Assembly (NCBI GenBank): GCA_947167555.1
Contig: CAMVIO010000023.1
Coordinates: 1 to 15,603 of the forward strand
Length of the DNA stretch: 15,603 nucleotides
Source: an uncultured Selenomonadales bacterium
GTDB lineage: Bacteria; Bacillota; Negativicutes; Selenomonadales; Selenomonadaceae
Reading direction: 5' to 3'
A program made the position numbers and the translations under genes. Position 1 is the stretch's first letter, and the number at the start of each line of letters is the position of its first letter. The notes below the pieces were generated by a model that was not told the DNA's origin, searched no databases, and saw nothing but the letters and a program-made list of their open reading frames with translations. This document shows positions 6,877 to 14,436 of this stretch, piece by piece.

Positions 6877-8430
6877 ATGCGGAATTTTTGGAAAATATGG
6901 AGTGTGGCGGGGGTTCTCGCCGCGATGTTTATGCCGATGAAAGCGGAGGCGATCTACCAATCTACGTCGGATACTTACACGACTGTATTGGACTATATCG
7001 AAAACAACAGGCGCTTATATCGCGAAAGAAAGCTGACAGAAGATCAGTTGCAGCTTATGGAGGACGCGAAGGAAATGACGCGGAACCTCCGGCAGCCCGT
7101 CGACCCGTCGAAGCCGAAGCCGATGATGCTGGAAGGCGACGACATGTATTACGACCAGACCACGGGCGACGTGTACGCGCGTGGGGATGTGCGCGCCACG
7201 TCGATTGATTATCGACGCTTTGAAACGGAGGAAGCGCGGGGCAACCTGAAAAAAGAAGAAATTCAGGTTGACGGCAAAGCGCACATGTTGCAAATGACTC
7301 CTGGACAAGAGCGGATTACCATGGACGGGTATCGTCTTGTCTATCATTACGGCAAGCAAACGGGGCGAATGGAGGAAGGACGGGGAAAGATTGGCAATTA
7401 TTATGTCTATGGCCGCCGGTTTGAGTTTTATCCCGACAAAGTTTATGTTTATGACGGATGGCAGTCCCGCTGCAACGCCAAGACGCCGGATTACCGCGTT
7501 TCCGGCGACCTGATCGAGATCTATCCTGGGAATGAGATTTTGATTTATCAAGCGCGGTTCTGGATCAAGGACAAGATTTTATACACTCGCGATTATTACC
7601 GCATTGACATCGGCCCGGACAAGAAGAATATGCCGCAGTTCCCTCGCGCTGGATACAACAATGACGATGGTTTTTGGATTGCCCAAAATTTTGGTTTCAG
7701 CCCATTGCGCCGTGTGTATGCTTTTGCCGATCTCAAGTATTTTTCGAAGCATGGTTATCGCCCTGTGTACGGCCTGCACTGGGCAAACGGCGGCAATACC
7801 GTGAAGCTGGAATGGGGCTACTATGAGGACAGCAACGAAAACTGGGTCAAGAAAGAGCCGACGTTTATTTATCAGTACAGCCACCAGTTGGGGAAATGGC
7901 CCTTCACCTATTCACTGAATTTCGAAGAAGGTCGCTGGACCCGTGTGCGGAAAAACGTGCCGGGCCTTACCTCAACGCATATATACTATGGCGTCACCCT
8001 TTCCCCTTACGCGATTAAGCTGGGAGGAAGTTACGACTGGCGTATCACCTCCAGTGTATCCTACGGGATTACGACAGAAAGCTACAATCATTCCAAGGTC
8101 AAAGGTTTCAGTTACAGCGCGATGATGCTCAAGGATTTCGGCGAAGCGTTGACGTTGTACGCAGGATACAACTATTCCAAGAGTACGACGATGAATTCCC
8201 TGTTTGCTTACGGCTTGGATAGCTATGGCCATCAGTTCCACTTTGGCGCCAGTATCAGGCTGACGCCGAAGGATCGATTGGTGGTCGGGCGTTCGATTGA
8301 CGTGAGGAAAGGCGAAGTGCGGGATATCGACTACTATTGGTTCCACGATTTCCATTGCGCGGAGCTGATCGTGCGTCGTCGTTCGAAGCGTGATAAATGG
8401 GAAGTATCGCTGGAATTTCAGCCGTGGTGA
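6877..8430 (+). CDS. lptD: LptD-like LPS-assembly outer-membrane protein
   Basis: The 517-residue product has a signal peptide (to about residue 27, KAEA), an OstA/LptA-like periplasmic domain (about 85-215: GDDMYYDQTTGDVYARGDV, then repeated beta strands) and a C-terminal beta-barrel with alternating aromatic strands ending in EFQPW, a terminal aromatic as in outer-membrane proteins. LptD proteins receive LPS from the periplasmic bridge and insert it in the outer leaflet. It is much shorter than the ~780-residue proteobacterial LptD. It has exactly two cysteines, C199 at the end of the OstA domain and C494 in HDFHCAELIVRRR near the C-terminus, where proteobacterial LptD has its CC pair. ATG 6877 follows AGGGGAAG; an in-frame TTG at 6841 is rejected because the signal peptide begins at 6877. 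First gene of the heptose operon, 11 bases before rfaE1. Confidence 0.85.
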   Translation: MRNFWKIWSVAGVLAAMFMPMKAEAIYQSTSDTYTTVLDYIENNRRLYRERKLTEDQLQLMEDAKEMTRNLRQPVDPSKPKPMMLEGDDMYYDQTTGDVYARGDVRATSIDYRRFETEEARGNLKKEEIQVDGKAHMLQMTPGQERITMDGYRLVYHYGKQTGRMEEGRGKIGNYYVYGRRFEFYPDKVYVYDGWQSRCNAKTPDYRVSGDLIEIYPGNEILIYQARFWIKDKILYTRDYYRIDIGPDKKNMPQFPRAGYNNDDGFWIAQNFGFSPLRRVYAFADLKYFSKHGYRPVYGLHWANGGNTVKLEWGYYEDSNENWVKKEPTFIYQYSHQLGKWPFTYSLNFEEGRWTRVRKNVPGLTSTHIYYGVTLSPYAIKLGGSYDWRITSSVSYGITTESYNHSKVKGFSYSAMMLKDFGEALTLYAGYNYSKSTTMNSLFAYGLDSYGHQFHFGASIRLTPKDRLVVGRSIDVRKGEVRDIDYYWFHDFHCAELIVRRRSKRDKWEVSLEFQPW

Positions 8431-8441
8431 CGAGGAGTAGA

Positions 8442-9446
8442 ATGGACGGAAAAATCTCTGGAATACTGGAAGGAATGCGTGGGAAGCGCGTCATGATTCT
8501 CGGCGACATGATTGCCGATGTGTATCTTACAGGGAAGATTTCGCGGATTTCGCGGGAGGCTCCGGTCTTGGTGCTCGAGCATCAGGATGAGCGTGTCGTT
8601 CCCGGCGGCGCGTCAAACGTCGTCCATAACGCGGCGACTTTGGGCGGCGCGGCTGTCGCGGTAGGCGTTGTTGGGGAGGACAAGGCGGCGGATGGACTGC
8701 GTACTATACTCTCGGGAAAAGGCGTGGAGGTATCCGGGCTTGTCGCGGACGAAGGAAGGCCCACGACGGCGAAAACGAGGGTCATCGCCGGAGGCCGGGC
8801 GACGGTGAGCCAGCAAATAGTCCGCATCGACAAGGAGGACCGCTCGCCGCTTTCGGAAAAGGTATTTGCGCGGCTGCGGGAGTTTGCCCTGGCGGCGGTG
8901 GAAAAGGCGGACGGCGCGGTGCTGTCCGATTACGGCGGTTCGGTGGTTTCCGATACGTTGGCGGCGGAAGTCATTGCGGCGTGCAAGAAGCACGGCGTGC
9001 CGACCATCGTTGATTCCCGGTATTCGATTCGCCGGTTCGTGGGCGTTGATTATGTGAAACAGAACGACGCGGAGCTTTCCGACGCCATGGGCGAGGAATT
9101 GACCGACGAGACTTCGCTTCGTGCGGCGGGCGAAAGACTCCGCGCGGAGCTTTCGGCCAGAGGCGTTTTGGTGACGCGCGGGGAAAAGGGGATGACCCTT
9201 TGCCTTGAAAACGGTCGTGCCGTCGATATTCCCGTCGTGGACAAGAGCGAGGTTTTTGATGTGTCCGGCGCCGGAGATACCTGCGTTGCGGCGTTTATTC
9301 TCGCGATTGCGGCGGGCGCGTCGCCGGAGGACGCGGCGCGGCTGGCGAACGTCGCGTCCGGGATTGCGGTGCGGAAAATGGGCACCGCGACGGTCAGCAT
9401 GGAGGAGCTTCGGGCGGCGGCTGCGCAGCAACTGGGAGGAATTTAA
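8442..9446 (+). CDS. rfaE1: D-glycero-beta-D-manno-heptose-7-phosphate kinase
   Basis: A 334-residue PfkB-family sugar kinase equivalent to the N-terminal half of E. coli HldE. It phosphorylates heptose 7-phosphate at C1 on the ADP-heptose pathway for LPS core. Evidence: N-terminal ILGDMIADVYLTGKISRISREAPV, the sugar-site glycine motif PGGASNVVHNAATLGG, and the C-terminal PfkB signature DVSGAGDTCVAAF with the catalytic Asp. ATG 8442 has GAGGAG 4 bases before it; an in-frame ATG upstream at 8397 would overlap lptD without a matching N-terminus. The separate adenylyltransferase gene follows one base later, so the two HldE activities are on two coupled polypeptides. Confidence 0.95.
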   Translation: MDGKISGILEGMRGKRVMILGDMIADVYLTGKISRISREAPVLVLEHQDERVVPGGASNVVHNAATLGGAAVAVGVVGEDKAADGLRTILSGKGVEVSGLVADEGRPTTAKTRVIAGGRATVSQQIVRIDKEDRSPLSEKVFARLREFALAAVEKADGAVLSDYGGSVVSDTLAAEVIAACKKHGVPTIVDSRYSIRRFVGVDYVKQNDAELSDAMGEELTDETSLRAAGERLRAELSARGVLVTRGEKGMTLCLENGRAVDIPVVDKSEVFDVSGAGDTCVAAFILAIAAGASPEDAARLANVASGIAVRKMGTATVSMEELRAAAAQQLGGI

Positions 9447-9447
9447 G

Positions 9448-9918
9448 ATGATCATTCCACGGGAGTATATAAAGGAAGCCTGCGAAACGGTGCGGGCCGA
9501 CGGCGCGACCATCGTATTCACGAACGGCTGCTTCGACATCCTGCATGCCGGGCATGTACGCTATTTGACGGCGGCGGCGGCTATGGGGGATTTCCTCGTC
9601 GTCGGACTGAACAGCGACGCGTCGGTGCGTCGGCTGAAGGGCGAAACCCGCCCGATTGTTTCCGAGGCCGATCGCGCCGAGGTGTTGGAAGCGCTTCGGG
9701 CGGTGGATATCGTGACGATTTTCGACGAGCCGACAGCGGAGGAACTGATTCGGCTGGTGCGTCCCAACATTTATGTAAAGGGCGGCGACTATTCGCTGGA
9801 CAAGCTGCCGGAGGCGAAGATCGTGCAGGAGTCTGGCGGTCGTGTCGAGTTCATCCCGTTCGTGGAAGGTCATTCGACGACGGGCGTCATTGAAAGGATC
9901 AAGGCGAGCGGGGAATGA
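9448..9918 (+). CDS. rfaE2: D-glycero-beta-D-manno-heptose 1-phosphate adenylyltransferase
   Basis: A 156-residue cytidylyltransferase-like enzyme equivalent to the C-terminal half of HldE. It transfers AMP from ATP to heptose 1-phosphate to give ADP-heptose. The nucleotide-binding motif TNGCFDILHAGHVRYL contains the HxGH (HAGH), and the conserved ending HSTTGVIERIK supplies the family's ST-x-x-I-x-R-like motif. ATG 9448 follows GGGAGGA and lies one base after the rfaE1 stop; a longer frame open to 9205 is rejected as read-through of the rfaE1 region. The stop overlaps the glycosyltransferase start (ATGA at 9915). The epimerase (HldD) and phosphatase (GmhB) needed to finish the pathway are not in this window. 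Confidence 0.96.
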   Translation: MIIPREYIKEACETVRADGATIVFTNGCFDILHAGHVRYLTAAAAMGDFLVVGLNSDASVRRLKGETRPIVSEADRAEVLEALRAVDIVTIFDEPTAEELIRLVRPNIYVKGGDYSLDKLPEAKIVQESGGRVEFIPFVEGHSTTGVIERIKASGE

Positions 9919-10949
9919 ACATCCTGGTAGTCAAGCTCAGCGCCATCGGCGACGTGATCCATGCGCTTCCCGTGTCTTACGCGATCAAGGAGACATTTCC
10001 GTCGGCGCGGCTGACATGGGCGGTGGAACCGCCGGCGCGGGAGCTGCTCGTCGATAATCCGTATATCGACGAGATTTTGCTTTTTGAGAAAAAGAAATTC
10101 AAATCCTTTGGCGGGTTCCTGAAAAACTTCGGGCCGCTCCGGGAAAAACTCCGCGACGGCCATTTCGGCATTGCGCTGGATTTGCAAGGATTGGGGAAAT
10201 CGGCGGCAATCGCCTATTTTTCCGGCGCGCCGCGACGGCTCGGCACCTGCAATATGCGGGAAATGAGCGACAAGGTTTGCGAGCCGGTCTGCGGACCAAA
10301 TGCGAACGGGCATATCGTTGAGCGCTATCTCGACGTGGCGCGGGCCATCGGCTGCCGCGTCGACGAGGTCAAATTTCCGTTGGTCGTATCGGAGAAGGAC
10401 GAGAAAATCGCGAAAGAATGGTTGGCTCGGGGGGGCGTGCCGGAGGATGCGGATTACGCGGTATTCGCCGTTGGCGCGAACTGGCCGAATAAGCGGTGGC
10501 CCGCCAAATATTACGCTGCGCTTTCGGACTGGCTTTACGACAGGAAAATCATTCCGGTGCTGGTTGGCGGCGGTGCGGTGGACGAGGGGATTGCCGCCGA
10601 CATTTTGGCTCAGACGGAGATTCCGCCGGTGAATCTGATCGGGAAGACATCTCTGAAACAGCTTGCCGCCGTCTTGCGCGGCGCGAAGTTCACCCTCGGT
10701 GGTGATACCGGTCCGGTGCATCTGGCGGCAGGGCTTTCCGTGCCGACGGTCATGCTGATGGGGCCTACCGACGCGAACCGCAACGGTCCTTACGGACAAC
10801 CGCAAAACGCTATCGAGGTCTCGCGCACTTGCCGTTGGTGCTGGAAACGCGCATGCCCAAAGGGCATTGATTGCCTGGCGTCAATCACCGTGAGGACGGT
10901 GCAGGAAAAAATAATGGAAATTCTCGTTGAAGGAGGAAAATCGTCATGA
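9915..10949 (+). CDS. Glycosyltransferase family 9 protein, probable LPS heptosyltransferase
   Basis: The 344-residue product is of GT9 (WaaC/WaaF/RfaQ) type: N-terminal ILVVKLSAIGDVIHALPV, the acceptor-side motif, and C-terminal GGDTGPVHLAAGLSVPTVMLMGPTD, the ADP-heptose-binding signature, with VGANWPNKRWP between. It should transfer heptose from ADP-heptose to lipid A-Kdo or core at the inner membrane's cytoplasmic face. Placement directly after rfaE1-rfaE2, with an ATGA overlap, supports heptose as donor. Which linkage it makes (heptosyltransferase I, II or other) cannot be told. A cysteine cluster near the C-terminus (CRWCWKRACPKGIDC) is notable and may bind metal or be structural. Its stop overlaps the next start by 4 bases. 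Confidence 0.93.
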   Translation: MNILVVKLSAIGDVIHALPVSYAIKETFPSARLTWAVEPPARELLVDNPYIDEILLFEKKKFKSFGGFLKNFGPLREKLRDGHFGIALDLQGLGKSAAIAYFSGAPRRLGTCNMREMSDKVCEPVCGPNANGHIVERYLDVARAIGCRVDEVKFPLVVSEKDEKIAKEWLARGGVPEDADYAVFAVGANWPNKRWPAKYYAALSDWLYDRKIIPVLVGGGAVDEGIAADILAQTEIPPVNLIGKTSLKQLAAVLRGAKFTLGGDTGPVHLAAGLSVPTVMLMGPTDANRNGPYGQPQNAIEVSRTCRWCWKRACPKGIDCLASITVRTVQEKIMEILVEGGKSS

Positions 10950-11479
10950 AGGCAAAAGTTTTGGTCGCCGCGTTCCTGCTTGCTGCGTGCAGCGTGTCCA
11001 CTGCGTCGGCGGACGTCGCTTTCCCGGGGGAGCCGTATCGGCCGCCGCGCCGTCCGCCGATTGAGCGTCCGGTGGAGCAACCGAAGCCGACAGTTGACGT
11101 TTCGATTGGGGAGGCGGAGGAGAACGGCGGGACGCTGCTGTTCAATTTCGGGTTTCCCGATATCGGCACCTACGAATACCGCGTCTACGATCAGAAAACC
11201 GGAGAGCCGGTTCATGGAACGGCGGGCGCGTACAACGATCCCGGGCCGGGGACGGTGACGGTGGAATTTCCCTATGCGGCGCCTGAGGAAGGAGACGGAT
11301 TGCTTTATCGTTTGACCGTGCATTTCGCCATCGTGCGTCGCGAGCCCACTTCCTTCGGCAAGAAAATCAGCGCCCAGCCGGACGAGCAGGATATTGAGCG
11401 GGAAATCCTGATTGAGAGGAAGGACGGCAGGACGCAGATTTTCATCTCCCAGGATGGCGCCTGGAAGGCAATCGGATGA
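10946..11479 (+). CDS. Exported protein of unknown function in the LPS operon
   Basis: Not recognised. The 177-residue product has an N-terminal signal (MKAKVLVAAFLLAAC, then SVSTASA). LAAC at 12-15 fits a lipobox, while TASA-D at about 23 fits signal peptidase I; either is possible, though the lipobox cysteine is unusually early. A proline/arginine-rich linker follows (about 28-48: GEPYRPPRRPPIERPVEQPKP region) and then a beta-rich domain (TVDVSIGEAEENGGTLLFNF, YEYRVYDQKTGEPVHG, LLYRLTVHFAIV) ending ISQDGAWKAIG. The domain looks like a beta-sandwich; no catalytic motif was seen. A strong AGGAGG precedes ATG 10946, and both ends overlap neighbours by ATGA. Co-translation with the MFS-like gene suggests a shared task at the envelope. 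Confidence 0.8.
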   Translation: MKAKVLVAAFLLAACSVSTASADVAFPGEPYRPPRRPPIERPVEQPKPTVDVSIGEAEENGGTLLFNFGFPDIGTYEYRVYDQKTGEPVHGTAGAYNDPGPGTVTVEFPYAAPEEGDGLLYRLTVHFAIVRREPTSFGKKISAQPDEQDIEREILIERKDGRTQIFISQDGAWKAIG

Positions 11480-12474
11480 AGCGGGAGTTTGTTCCGGCGA
11501 TTTTGCCCGTATTGGCGCTCGCGCATTTTTGCGTGGACGGTGTTTGCGGTGCGGCATTGGCGGCGTATGCTTTCGGCGAGCCGTATCTGGAACCGATCGT
11601 TTATTATTTCGGTCTTTACAATTTGATCGCATTCGGCGGGCAATGGTGTGCGGGCTGGTTTTTCGACAAAAGGCCGCGCACGATTTTGCCCGCCCTTTTG
11701 GTTGCGGCGGTTTTTCTTGCCGTCGGACTTATGCCTTCGCTTCCGGTTTGGCTATGGGTGCCTGCCCTTGGCGTCGGGAACTGCGTTTTCCATGCAGCGG
11801 CGGGCGCTCTCGTTCTGCGACGGTATGAGAATTTCGGCCCGCCGGGGATTTTCGTTTCCGGCGGCGCTGTGGGACTGGGGCTCGGCCTCGGCGGCTTTTG
11901 CCCGGCATGGATTTTTTTCGCCGCGTATGTCGCAACTGCGGTTTTTGCTTATCGGAGCGGCTGTGTTATTTTGGAGCCGGCTTTCAGCGGGCAGGAGAAG
12001 ATGGCTGCGGCGCCGTCGTTCATCGCCATTTTGGGCTGCGCGGTGGCGCTGCTTCTTTGCGTCGTGCTGCGCGGCTTCGGCGGGGGCGGCGTATCGGGGG
12101 CGCCCGCACTGTTGTTTCCCTGCGTGTTCGCGCTGGGCAAGGCAGCGGGAGGTGTGCTTTGCGACCGCGTCGGCTACAGGAAGACGATTCTGGCGATTTT
12201 CCTGCTGGGCTTTTTCGCGTTGCAGGGCGAGGGGTTGATCTTTGCCCTCCTGCTCGCGTTCGCGTTCAATCTGACGATGCCGCTGACACTGCGGCTTCTC
12301 CATCAGTGCGCGCCTGCGCGTCCGGGGCTGATGTTCGGGCTGGCGGCTGGCTGCCTGTTGCCGGGAGCGTTTTACCCGGACGCGCTGTTCGTCCCCGCGT
12401 CAGCGATGATCGTTCTGCAATTCCTGTGCCTGTGGCTCGCAGGGTGGGCACTTGGACGGGGGGCGGACGCATGA
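11476..12474 (+). CDS. Compact MFS-like integral membrane protein
   Basis: The 332-residue, strongly hydrophobic product has about 10-12 predicted membrane segments, small for a 12-helix MFS carrier. MFS features: the first helix HFCVDGVCGAALAAY resembles the fosmidomycin-resistance-type start (HFxVD...GA). A basic/aspartate loop follows helix 2 (GWFFDKRPR), and a good motif-A copy (AGGVLCDRVGYRKT) follows the eighth or so. Substrate unknown. It begins in an ATGA overlap with the exported-protein gene and ends in an ATGA overlap with the small membrane gene, so all three are coupled. It could be a carrier or a scaffold; MFS assignment is likely, direction and substrate open. Confidence 0.8.
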   Translation: MKREFVPAILPVLALAHFCVDGVCGAALAAYAFGEPYLEPIVYYFGLYNLIAFGGQWCAGWFFDKRPRTILPALLVAAVFLAVGLMPSLPVWLWVPALGVGNCVFHAAAGALVLRRYENFGPPGIFVSGGAVGLGLGLGGFCPAWIFFAAYVATAVFAYRSGCVILEPAFSGQEKMAAAPSFIAILGCAVALLLCVVLRGFGGGGVSGAPALLFPCVFALGKAAGGVLCDRVGYRKTILAIFLLGFFALQGEGLIFALLLAFAFNLTMPLTLRLLHQCAPARPGLMFGLAAGCLLPGAFYPDALFVPASAMIVLQFLCLWLAGWALGRGADA

Positions 12475-12860
12475 TGACGATTCCGGTCGTATCGGAAACG
12501 GCTTTTGCGCTGGCGGGCGGCGTGTTCTCGGAGCCGTGGCTTTTGGACGCGGCGCTGGCGACGGCGGTCATCGAGACGCCGATCTTCTGGCTCTGCGGTT
12601 ACCGGCGGGCGGCGGAATGGATATGGTTCTTCGTCGTCAATATCGTCAGCAATCTTTTATTGAACGAATTCCTCGCGGAAACGCCTCGGACCTTTCCGTA
12701 TGCTGCCGCCGTGCTTTGGGGCGAGATCGTCGTCGTCCTGCTGGAATATGCGCTTTGTGGTTACGCGGTGCGGAAAAAGGGAGGCAAGAGACTCTTCCGT
12801 GTGCTGCTCTTGACGAACGCGGTGAGTTTCGTGGCGGGTATCGTGTATTTTCTGTTGTGA
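12471..12860 (+). CDS. Small four-helix membrane protein, function unknown
   Basis: Not recognised. The 129-residue product has about four hydrophobic segments (ETPIFWLCGY region, WIWFFVVNIVSNLLL, AAVLWGEIVVVLLEYALCGYAV, LFRVLLLTNAVSFVAGIVYFLL), with polar residues inside the helices: IETP, VNIVSN, GE...EY and TNAVS. Membrane-buried Asn and Glu spaced like this suggest a functional rather than merely structural membrane protein. The start is the ATGA overlap with the MFS-like gene (ATG 12471; ATG 12474 is also possible). It is the last gene of the operon that begins with the lptD-like gene and is followed by an inverted repeat. Confidence 0.8.
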   Translation: MMTIPVVSETAFALAGGVFSEPWLLDAALATAVIETPIFWLCGYRRAAEWIWFFVVNIVSNLLLNEFLAETPRTFPYAAAVLWGEIVVVLLEYALCGYAVRKKGGKRLFRVLLLTNAVSFVAGIVYFLL

Positions 12861-12867
12861 ACGGAAC

Positions 12868-12896
12868 GACGCGGAAGGAATATTTCTTTCCGCGTC
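12868..12896. terminator. Inverted repeat after the LPS operon, possible terminator without a T-run
   Basis: GACGCGGAAGGA and TCTTTCCGCGTC pair over 12 bases (one G-U) around a 5-base loop, just after the last LPS-operon gene. The bases following it (GAATTTATATT) do not form a U-run on the plus strand, so it may terminate weakly, protect the 3' end of the mRNA, or act as an operator before the ABC genes. Confidence 0.55.
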
Positions 12897-12939
12897 GAAT
12901 TTATATTACTAAGATAGTTTTGAAGAGGAGGCGGAAGGA

Positions 12940-14436
12940 TTGGCGAGAAAGATCATATTGCTGCTGCTTTCGCTGTTTCTGTTGACGGGTCTTTGCTGCG
13001 CGGCGAAGGGCGTGACGGTGGACGGGCAGACAATCGAGCGCATCGGGGGTTGGCCCGCCAAGTCGGAGCAGCATGTGAAAGCAAAATTTCAGGACGATGT
13101 GGAGTATGTGTATTTGGCGACCATCGGCGACATGATGGAGGGGCTTCGGCAGGGGAAAATCGACGCCATCGCCATGAGCCGCATTTTCTTCAACGCGCTC
13201 CGCGCCCAAGGGGAGGAAGGCATCGCTGTGCTGGGCGATCCCATCGGAAGAACATCCTACGCTTTCGTGTTCGCCTATTCGGAGCATGGGGACCGGCTGC
13301 GGGGCGAGTTCAACACGTTCCTTCACTCTTTGAAGGAAAACGGCACGCTGGACGAGTTGAAGGAGCGATGGATGCGGGGGGAGACGCCGCCAGCGGAGAA
13401 ACCGAACCTTTCCGGCAAGAACGGGACGCTTCGCATCGCCACGGACGGCTCCTGTCCGCCGCTGATATATCTTTCGGACGGGAGGCTCGGCGGCTATGAG
13501 GCGGAACTTTTGCGGCTTTTCTGCGAGGAACGGGGCTATGATTACCGGTTCACTGTCGCCGCTTTCGAGGTGAATTTGGCCAGCGTGGGCAACGGGCAGA
13601 ACGACATCGGCATCAACGCCGCCGAGTACACGCCGGAACGCGCCGAGAATTTCCGCTTCTCCGATGTGACCTTTACCGACGACTGCGTGCTGGTGGTACG
13701 CGCCGACGCGGCGGCGGGGGAAGGGTTCTGGGCGACGATGGAAAGGAAGTTCGACCAGGCGCTCATCCGGGAAAACCGCTGGAAGATGATGCTCTTCGGC
13801 ATGGGGCGGACGCTGGCCATCACGGTTGCTTCCATTGCCATCGGGACGATTTTGGGCTTCTTGCTGTGCTTTGCCCATCGGGAAGGGAACACGGTTTTGA
13901 ACCGCGCGCTGGACTTTGTTTCACGGTTCCTCGCGGGGATGCCCGTGGTGGTGCTGCTCATGGTCTTTTACTACATCGTTTTCAGCGGCATGAACGTGGA
14001 CGGCGTGCTTGTGTCCGTGCTGGTGTTCTCGCTGCTCTTTGCCTTTACGGTCTTCGGGCTGCTCCGGAGCGGCGCGGCCAGCGTGCCGAAAGGGCAGATG
14101 GAAGCGGCGCTGGCTTTGGGATTTTCGGAGCGGCAGGCGTTCCGGAAATTTATCTTGCCTCCGGCGATTCTGACCTTTTTCCCGACGTATCAGACGGAAA
14201 TCGTGAACCTTTTGAAAGCCACGGCAATTGTCGGCTATATCGCGGTGCAGGATTTGACGAAGGTGGCGGACCTGATCCGCGCCCGGACCTTTGACGCGTT
14301 CATGCCGCTGATCGTCATTTCCGTGCTGTATCTGATTTTGACTTGGCTGTTCCTGCGGGGGACGGATTGGATGCTGACGAAGCTCAATCCGAGAAACCGG
14401 ACGGCGGACGAGATTCTGCGGGGGGTGAGACCATGA
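12940..14436 (+). CDS. Amino acid-type ABC importer: swapped-lobe substrate-binding domain fused to permease
   Basis: A 498-residue fusion. After a signal sequence (4-20), residues 24-147 match the second lobe and C-terminal helix of a family 3 solute-binding protein (GDMMEGLRQGKIDAIAMSR, TSYAFVFAYSEHGDRLRGEF, NGTLDELKERW). Residues 158-256 match the first lobe of the same family (GTLRIATDGSCPPLIYL, GYEAELLRLFCEERGY, YTPERAENFRFSD). A HisM/GlnP-type permease domain follows (about 284-475), with the EAA loop GQMEAALALGFSERQAFRKF at 385-404. R234 in TPER matches the arginine that holds the ligand carboxylate; the lobe-2 aspartate that holds the amino group is S80 here. Start TTG 12940 has AGGAGG 8 bases upstream. 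It overlaps the ATPase gene by ATGA. Polar amino acids or related compounds are the likely cargo class; the specific ligand is unknown. Confidence 0.88.
   Translation: MARKIILLLLSLFLLTGLCCAAKGVTVDGQTIERIGGWPAKSEQHVKAKFQDDVEYVYLATIGDMMEGLRQGKIDAIAMSRIFFNALRAQGEEGIAVLGDPIGRTSYAFVFAYSEHGDRLRGEFNTFLHSLKENGTLDELKERWMRGETPPAEKPNLSGKNGTLRIATDGSCPPLIYLSDGRLGGYEAELLRLFCEERGYDYRFTVAAFEVNLASVGNGQNDIGINAAEYTPERAENFRFSDVTFTDDCVLVVRADAAAGEGFWATMERKFDQALIRENRWKMMLFGMGRTLAITVASIAIGTILGFLLCFAHREGNTVLNRALDFVSRFLAGMPVVVLLMVFYYIVFSGMNVDGVLVSVLVFSLLFAFTVFGLLRSGAASVPKGQMEAALALGFSERQAFRKFILPPAILTFFPTYQTEIVNLLKATAIVGYIAVQDLTKVADLIRARTFDAFMPLIVISVLYLILTWLFLRGTDWMLTKLNPRNRTADEILRGVRP

Noticed and set aside
8613..9539. 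308-codon antisense frame over rfaE1
   Set aside because: Shadow of a secure PfkB kinase; no ribosome site or family motif.
11898..12860. A 320-residue protein starting inside the MFS-like gene
   Set aside because: Only its last 129 codons (from 12471) are a real gene; the earlier part is the wrong frame of the MFS-like gene.
12988..13005. A lipoprotein signal in the ABC binding/permease fusion (TGLCC)
   Set aside because: The residue before each cysteine (Leu or Cys) does not fit a lipobox, and the fused permease already anchors the protein.
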